Shown here piece after piece: positions 1 through 3,942 of a stretch of DNA of 5,871 bases. Numbering within the stretch: position 1 is the first letter of the stretch; each line of letters opens with the position of its first letter. The DNA lies in NCBI GenBank assembly GCA_027011835.1, contig JALUZN010000451.1, forward strand, positions 1 to 5,871, given 5' to 3'. The translations under genes were made by a program, and so were the position numbers. Source of the DNA: Draconibacterium sp. (GTDB taxonomy: Bacteria; Bacteroidota; Bacteroidia; Bacteroidales; Prolixibacteraceae). Below the pieces are notes generated by a model. That model searched no databases and was not told the origin of the DNA. It saw only the letters and a program-made list of their open reading frames with translations.

Positions 1-158
1 GTTTTCCAACCATATCTGCAAGCTTTTTTACGAATTTACACAATACCTTGCAAATAAAAAAACTAACAAAAAGAGTTTATCAACTGATTATCAACAATCT
101 AGTGTATTTTTCAGGTTTGACTAAATATTGTTCCAACCCGAATTATGAAGTAAGCCAA
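1..158. other. AT-rich non-coding left flank
   Basis: This stretch lies downstream of the minus-strand TPR gene. It contains no convincing gene, no clear U-tailed hairpin for that gene, and no RNA gene that I recognise. The one structured element is a tandem TTATCAAC repeat at 77-95, listed separately. A minus-strand ATG at 13-11 reads M-V-G-K before the window edge and could be the start of a gene that continues leftwards, but four codons cannot support a call. Confidence 0.6.
77..95. repeat. Tandem 8-bp repeat TTATCAAC
   Basis: TTATCAAC occurs at 77-84 and again at 88-95, separated by TGA, so the copies lie 11 bp apart, about one helical turn. The second copy continues as TTATCAACA, one mismatch from the bacterial DnaA-box consensus TTATCCACA. 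Same-face spacing suits binding of a protein dimer, but in AT-rich DNA two 8-mers can also arise by chance. A binding role is inference. Confidence 0.3.
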
Positions 159-1892
159 TTATTCTATCGCTTCAATAAACCGGCTTAAATCGTCGGAGCT
201 GTTTAACCCAAGTTTACTGCGCAAACGCGAACGTGCTCCCTTTATGCTGTTTGGCGAAAGGTTTAAAACCGAAGCAGCCTCTTTAATATTAAACCGCAGT
301 TTTATTAAAGCTGCCAGCCTGATATCGTTTTGTGTTAGATTCGGATTAATTTCTTTTAGTTTCTTGAAAAACGATTTATTTACCTGCTCGAAATAGAGCT
401 TAAACAGCTCCCAGTCGCTCTCGGTTTTAAAACTGCTTTTTATCTCTCTTTTTAATGAATTTAAAAATTGGGGCAGTGCTTCAGTTTCCCCGGTTATTGC
501 CTCGTCAATAGAGTTATACAACGATTGTAACATCCGGTTTTTTTGCATCATTATTAATGCATGCGAAGCCAGCTCTTTGTTTTTAAACTGCAACTCTTTT
601 TCAAAAATACTCTTTTCGAGCCGTGTTCTTTTTTTGCGCTGTGTTAAACCATAAAGCAAAAACACAATTGCCACAAACGACAAAATAATACCAATTAGCA
701 ATCCCACCAACAAAGCAGACCTGTGTTTTTTCTCAATAGTAAGCTGTTTAACAAGAAGCTTGTTTTTATCGTTTTCATATTTTTCGGTTAGCCGGGCAAT
801 GGCCGTTTCTGTTTCGCGCGCATCAATCGAATCTTTAAATGCTGAATATGTTTCGAAATAGGTAAGTGCCTTCGAAAAATTGTGCAACTCTTTATATGCT
901 TCCGAAAGATGAATATTTGCCTGCATCTGTCCTTCCAAATCTTCGACACTTTGGGCAGCAGTTAACGATTTCAGATACGAATCGATACTTTTTTCAAAAT
1001 TCTTTTGTTTGCCATAAAATTCACCCAAACTTAAATAGAGTTCGATTAACGAGTTTGGGTCGTACTTTTTTGCCAGCTCAATGCCGTGGTTAAAATAGTA
1101 AAACGCCGAGTCGGGCCTATTTAAACGGAAAGCAAAAAGATTACCAAAACTTTGATACAATATTGGGATTGCATTTAATGTTGAATTCTGTTTATATTGC
1201 TGTAAAGCCAGCCGGTAATTGGTTAATGCAGTTTCATTATCGCCAAACTCTTTATAGCAAATTCCTAAATTACTATACAAAAAACCTTTGTTGTATTTAA
1301 TGTTGTTTTCCGAAATAATAATGAGTGCCTTTTCGTAATACTCTTTTGCTTTGGTGTATTTGTCGAGTTTCATAAAGAGGTATCCCAAATTGTTGTATGC
1401 CTTTACCAATCCGGTAAAATCGGCTTGTGTCTCATAAATCTTAATGGCCTCGAATAACACTTTTGTCGATTTTGAATACTGCCCGCTCTCGCCATAAATT
1501 CCTGCAAGGAGGTTGTACGAATCGGCCAGGTTTGCTGTGTCGCCAATCTGCTTTTGTAACTCAATGGCTTGTTTCTCACAATCTTCGGCTTCAAAATAGT
1601 TTCCTCTATAAAAATGATTTAACCCAATCGACGAGCAGGAAACTGCCGCGTATTTTCTATTCCCGGTTTTTGCCGCAAGTTGTTTCATCTCCAAAAGAAA
1701 ATACAAACTACTGTCGAGATTATTATTGATGTAGTAGTCGGAAAGCTGTTCGAGAATACCAAATTTCTCAGCGCCCTGTTTTTGTTGCAAAACCATCTTT
1801 AAACTATCGGCCTGCGACGAAGCCGAAACAGCTAAGCAGGTTAGCAACATTGACATAAAAATAAATACAAACTTGAATTTTATTATTTGCAT
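159..1892 (-). CDS. Membrane-anchored TPR protein with C-terminal LuxR/GerE-like helix-turn-helix (putative transcriptional regulator)
   Basis: Probable one-protein sensor-regulator of 577 residues. An N-terminal signal segment (basic start, hydrophobic stretch to about residue 22) leads to roughly seven TPR units near residues 83-118, 123-158, 163-197, 203-237, 243-278, 283-318 and 323-358, each with the small/aromatic TPR pattern (for example YNNLGYLF, then KAKEYYEKAL). A charged, probably coiled-coil stretch (360-390) precedes one transmembrane helix (about 393-416), a basic stop-transfer patch (QRKKR) and a second coiled coil. The C-terminus (519-563, LTQNDIR to RLRSKLGL) has the LuxR/GerE-type HTH pattern. 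Expected topology is periplasmic TPRs and cytoplasmic HTH. I prefer ATG at 1892 over the upstream in-frame TTG at 1916, because the TTG lies inside the likely -7 box and would spoil the signal sequence. This architecture is frequent in Bacteroidota, and targets are rarely known. The ligand and target genes are not visible here. The divergent surface-protein operon is the obvious candidate target. No histidine-kinase or receiver domain is present. Confidence 0.88.
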   Translation of the reverse strand: MQIIKFKFVFIFMSMLLTCLAVSASSQADSLKMVLQQKQGAEKFGILEQLSDYYINNNLDSSLYFLLEMKQLAAKTGNRKYAAVSCSSIGLNHFYRGNYFEAEDCEKQAIELQKQIGDTANLADSYNLLAGIYGESGQYSKSTKVLFEAIKIYETQADFTGLVKAYNNLGYLFMKLDKYTKAKEYYEKALIIISENNIKYNKGFLYSNLGICYKEFGDNETALTNYRLALQQYKQNSTLNAIPILYQSFGNLFAFRLNRPDSAFYYFNHGIELAKKYDPNSLIELYLSLGEFYGKQKNFEKSIDSYLKSLTAAQSVEDLEGQMQANIHLSEAYKELHNFSKALTYFETYSAFKDSIDARETETAIARLTEKYENDKNKLLVKQLTIEKKHRSALLVGLLIGIILSFVAIVFLLYGLTQRKKRTRLEKSIFEKELQFKNKELASHALIMMQKNRMLQSLYNSIDEAITGETEALPQFLNSLKREIKSSFKTESDWELFKLYFEQVNKSFFKKLKEINPNLTQNDIRLAALIKLRFNIKEAASVLNLSPNSIKGARSRLRSKLGLNSSDDLSRFIEAIE

Positions 1893-1913
1893 AATAAATA
1901 TGGTGATGAATAA

Positions 1914-1921
1914 CAAATATA
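1914..1921 (-). promoter_or_regulatory. Probable -7 box of the TPR-HTH gene
   Basis: On the minus strand this reads TATATTTG, a full match to the Bacteroidota -7 consensus TAnnTTTG. It sits 21 bp upstream of the ATG at 1892, which implies a very short untranslated leader. I find no good TTTG-type -33 element at the expected 19-21 bp spacing, so the promoter call rests on the -7 box and its position. It also argues against the TTG at 1916 as start codon. Confidence 0.45.
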
Positions 1922-1954
1922 AAAAATATTCTTAGAAAACATTGTTAACACCGT

Positions 1955-2003
1955 CTCCTCCTTTCCCTAAAATGGTAGATAGCAAAAAGACGAACCGGAG
2001 GAG
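1955..2003. repeat. Widely spaced inverted repeat CTCCTCC / GGAGGAG
   Basis: CTCCTCC at 1955-1961 and its exact complement GGAGGAG at 1997-2003 are separated by 35 bp in the divergent intergenic region. The 7-bp arms have a long loop, so a stable RNA hairpin is unlikely. They could be two half-sites for a DNA-binding protein or the remnant of a dispersed repeat. Both arms read as strong Shine-Dalgarno motifs on one strand, but neither is placed 5-9 bp before a start codon of a supported gene. Confidence 0.3.
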
Positions 2004-2021
2004 TAAAGAATAAAAGTTAAA

Positions 2022-2066
2022 TTCAAAAATATCCAACATCGAACATTCAATGCTTAATACTGAATA
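2022..2066. repeat. AT-rich imperfect palindrome, probable dispersed intergenic repeat
   Basis: The stretch carries AATATCCAACATCGAACATT followed by a 21-bp imperfect palindrome at 2045-2065 whose outer arms are ATTCA and TGAAT. From general familiarity, runs built from units such as ATCCAACATCGAACATTCAA recur between genes in many Bacteroidota genomes. That this copy belongs to such a family is recognition rather than proof. It sits next to the hairpin at 2067-2103 and contains no ORF. Confidence 0.35.
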
Positions 2067-2103
2067 AAAAACAGGGGGTGCTACCTTTATGCTACCCGTT
2101 TTT
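2067..2103. terminator. Hairpin with flanking A and T tracts (bidirectional terminator-like, or leader attenuator)
   Basis: AAAAAC (2067-2072) pairs with GTTTTT (2098-2103), GGGT (2076-2079) with ACCC (2094-2097), and GC (2080-2081) with GC (2091-2092). The stem has 12 pairs, with AGG and T bulged out and a 9-nt loop. The A tract on one side and T tract on the other make it look like a bidirectional intrinsic terminator. No gene ends here from either side, because the flanking genes diverge. It may therefore insulate the two transcription units or act as an attenuator if the plus-strand operon starts further upstream. The sequence also contains a direct repeat, TGCTACC at 2079-2085 and 2090-2096. 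Confidence 0.4.
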
Positions 2104-2157
2104 CTTGCCTTTTGTTCTGCAATATCCGAAATTCACAACAGAAAATTATTTCGATGA
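2089..2157 (+). CDS. Possible 22-residue hydrophobic leader ORF overlapping the next start codon
   Basis: ATG at 2089 opens a short frame reading MLPVFLAFCSAISEIHNRKL and two further residues. It stops with TGA at 2155-2157, so it overlaps the ATG of the next ORF as ATGA. The overlap would allow translational coupling, and the hydrophobic N-terminus resembles a short signal sequence. The start lies in the loop of the hairpin at 2067-2103, so folding could affect its use. No ribosome-binding site is recognisable, and a 22-codon frame is easily produced by chance, so this is a candidate only. Confidence 0.2.
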   Translation: MLPVFLAFCSAISEIHNRKLFR

Positions 2158-2396
2158 AAAAAGAGACAAACGACACAACTGTTATTTTTTATTGGGTGGG
2201 TAACGAGATTCATTTTATCTCCTCATCCGTTATTTCGAATGGGATATTTATTGCAAAAAATGAAAAGGGAACTCCTATCAATCAGAAAATTTTATCGAAC
2301 TGTAATTCCGAACACCTTTTAATTCCGGGAAACGATAAAACAGTTGTGGTGAGCCTTATCTCAGAGCATTTTCAATACACTAAAACAGTAAAATAA
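2154..2396 (+). CDS. Small hypothetical protein, likely beta-rich (80 residues)
   Basis: I do not recognise this protein. From ATG at 2154 it has 80 residues, no signal peptide and no membrane segment. Alternating hydrophobic stretches (VIFYWVG, EIHFIS, GIFIAKNEKG, HLLIPG, TVVVSLIS) suggest a compact beta-sandwich. The pattern loosely recalls small Bacteroidota immunoglobulin-like domains such as DUF3244 or a T9SS C-terminal domain, but no diagnostic motif supports either. An upstream in-frame TTG at 2112 would add 14 residues. I prefer the ATG because the extension has no feature of a signal or domain and the ATG overlaps the stop of the short upstream frame. It ends 25 bp before the GloVer gene in the same direction, so the two are probably co-transcribed. 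That it is a real gene rests on frame length, start context and position. Confidence 0.5.
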   Translation: MKKETNDTTVIFYWVGNEIHFISSSVISNGIFIAKNEKGTPINQKILSNCNSEHLLIPGNDKTVVVSLISEHFQYTKTVK

Positions 2397-2421
2397 AATA
2401 ACAACAATTAAATTATCAAAT

Positions 2422-3831
2422 ATGAAAAAAAATCTACTTCTCACATTTATTTTAGTTGGAATGGTAAGCATGAATTCCTTTTCACAAGATTTAGAACTTT
2501 GGGGACTTGCACCCACACCGGGTTACATCTACAAACTCGACCAAAAAGGTGAAAACAAAGAGATTGTTTACAATATATCAGGAGTTGGAGGATATGGGCC
2601 GGGGTCAGGAGGCAGTCTTCTACAGGCCGACAATAAAAAATTATATGGTCTAACCAAAGCTGCCGGCATTAATAATATGGGCACTTTGTTTGAATACGAC
2701 ATTGCACAGCAGCAGTACACCATATTGGTTGATTTTGACGGAACCAATGGCAAATCTCCCAAGTCCAATAACCTTATTCAGGCTTCCAATGGTAAACTTT
2801 ACGGCATGACACCGGAAGGGGGCGATTATGATGGCGGAGTAATTTTTGAATATGATCTTTCCTCCAACACATATACAAAACTGATTGACCTGCATGATAC
2901 CCTCGGTACGTCCCCTAACGGTGATTTATGTCAGATTGACAATGCCGACAGCATTATCTTTTACGGTTTGACAACTAAAGGCGGCAAACATAAACATGGT
3001 GTGTTGTTTAAATACAATCTCACCGACAGCAGTTATCTGGTTGTTAAAAGTTTTGAAGATTATTACAATAAAGAAGGGAGTGAGCCTTATGGAAGCGTGA
3101 TGCAGGCTGACAACGGTAAACTATACGGCTTAACCTATACAGGTGGCACTGCAAACAATGGCGTTTTATTTGAATTTAACCCCGATTCTATGATTTTTAC
3201 CAAAAAGGTTGATTTTATAAATGATGAAACCGGTAAAAGGCCAAAAGGCAGTTTGATACAGGCAACGGATGGAAAGTTATACGGGTTAACTGTTTATGGA
3301 GGAACCCGTGTCGGTACGGTCTTTTCGTATGATATTGCAAACGATACACTTATTAAAAGGGCAGACCTTGGTGATGGAGTAGGTAGCTACCCACAGGGAA
3401 GCCTGGTGCAGGCCACAAACGGGAAGATGTTCGGTACTACCAGTATGGGAGCTTGCAGTTCGGGTGGCGTGTTTTGTTACAACCCGGAAACCGACACCAT
3501 TTATCGTACAGCCTGCAACGGATATCCCACCGGAAATTTAATAGAAATAGAAGCGATTAAAACATCGGCAAAAACAGAACTTGTAAACTCAAATATTAAA
3601 ATATTTCCAAATCCAACCCGGAAGTTTGTCACTATTCAAACAGGAACTAACGACAAAATAAAAACAATCTCCCTTATCCGTATTGATGGCAAAACAGTTG
3701 AAACACAACAAAATATCAATCGCCGTCAATACAAATTAAACATAAACGAAAACGATGGAATTTACTTGTTACGGGTTGAAACCGGAAAAGGAATTACAAC
3801 GCATAAAATTATAAAAAACAACAATAACTAA
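2422..3831 (+). CDS. Secreted GloVer-repeat (TIGR03803-like) protein with T9SS type A sorting domain
   Basis: Exported protein of 469 residues, probably a beta-propeller released or anchored at the cell surface through the type IX system. Residues 1-21 are a signal peptide (MKKNLLLTF, hydrophobic core, cleavage near SFS-QD). Residues 26-380 form seven tandem units of 45-54 residues at about 26-73, 74-125, 126-179, 180-233, 234-285, 286-335 and 336-380. The consensus is roughly LYGLTxxGGxxxxGVLFEYD, then a strand, then P.GSLIQAxxGK, matching the GloVer repeat family of choice-of-anchor extracellular proteins. Residues 386-469 are a T9SS type A sorting domain: IKIFPNPT, a central strand ending in DGK, GIYLLRV and a lysine-rich end. 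No catalytic motif is visible and the ligand is unknown. ATG at 2422 is preceded by an A-rich tract without a Shine-Dalgarno site and gives a canonical signal peptide. The next gene follows within 15-108 bp, so an operon is likely. Confidence 0.9.
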   Translation: MKKNLLLTFILVGMVSMNSFSQDLELWGLAPTPGYIYKLDQKGENKEIVYNISGVGGYGPGSGGSLLQADNKKLYGLTKAAGINNMGTLFEYDIAQQQYTILVDFDGTNGKSPKSNNLIQASNGKLYGMTPEGGDYDGGVIFEYDLSSNTYTKLIDLHDTLGTSPNGDLCQIDNADSIIFYGLTTKGGKHKHGVLFKYNLTDSSYLVVKSFEDYYNKEGSEPYGSVMQADNGKLYGLTYTGGTANNGVLFEFNPDSMIFTKKVDFINDETGKRPKGSLIQATDGKLYGLTVYGGTRVGTVFSYDIANDTLIKRADLGDGVGSYPQGSLVQATNGKMFGTTSMGACSSGGVFCYNPETDTIYRTACNGYPTGNLIEIEAIKTSAKTELVNSNIKIFPNPTRKFVTIQTGTNDKIKTISLIRIDGKTVETQQNINRRQYKLNINENDGIYLLRVETGKGITTHKIIKNNNN

Positions 3832-3832
3832 T

Positions 3833-3942
3833 TAAAAACAACAATCATGAAACGAGCATGTAAGACATTCACACCCAAGAGTATGATTAAAAAAAGCGAG
3901 TTACATACGATACCGCTAAAAACAAACAATCTTAATCGTATG
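3833..3942 (+). promoter_or_regulatory. Duplicated A-rich translation-initiation leader before the fibre gene
   Basis: TAAAAACAACAATC at 3833-3846 directly precedes ATG at 3847. A near copy, TAAAAACAAACAATC at 3917-3931, lies 8 bp before ATG at 3940. The GloVer gene has a similar context (AACAACAATTAAATT) before 2422. A-rich leaders without Shine-Dalgarno motifs are normal for Bacteroidota, so both starts look usable. The upstream start would place 31 mostly polar residues before the signal peptide. Confidence 0.4.

Noticed and set aside
1..13. Minus-strand ATG reading M-V-G-K into the left edge, as the start of another gene
   Set aside because: Only four codons are visible, with no clear ribosome-binding site or promoter, so it cannot be distinguished from chance.
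77..96. DnaA-box-like TTATCAACA as part of a replication origin
   Set aside because: It has one mismatch from the consensus, there is no box cluster and no origin gene nearby. It is kept only as a tandem repeat.
98..158. Intrinsic terminator for the TPR gene (GGTT...AACC arms)
   Set aside because: The stem is short with mismatches and no U tract follows in the direction of transcription.
866..1729. Plus-strand open frames opposite the TPR gene
   Set aside because: They are antisense shadows of a well-supported TPR coding region and show no domain pattern.
1883..1942. Minus-strand 19-codon frame after a strong GGAGGAG motif, overlapping the TPR start
   Set aside because: Its ATG lies upstream of the likely -7 box at 1914-1921, so it would not be on that transcript, and the 12-bp gap from GGAGGAG is long.
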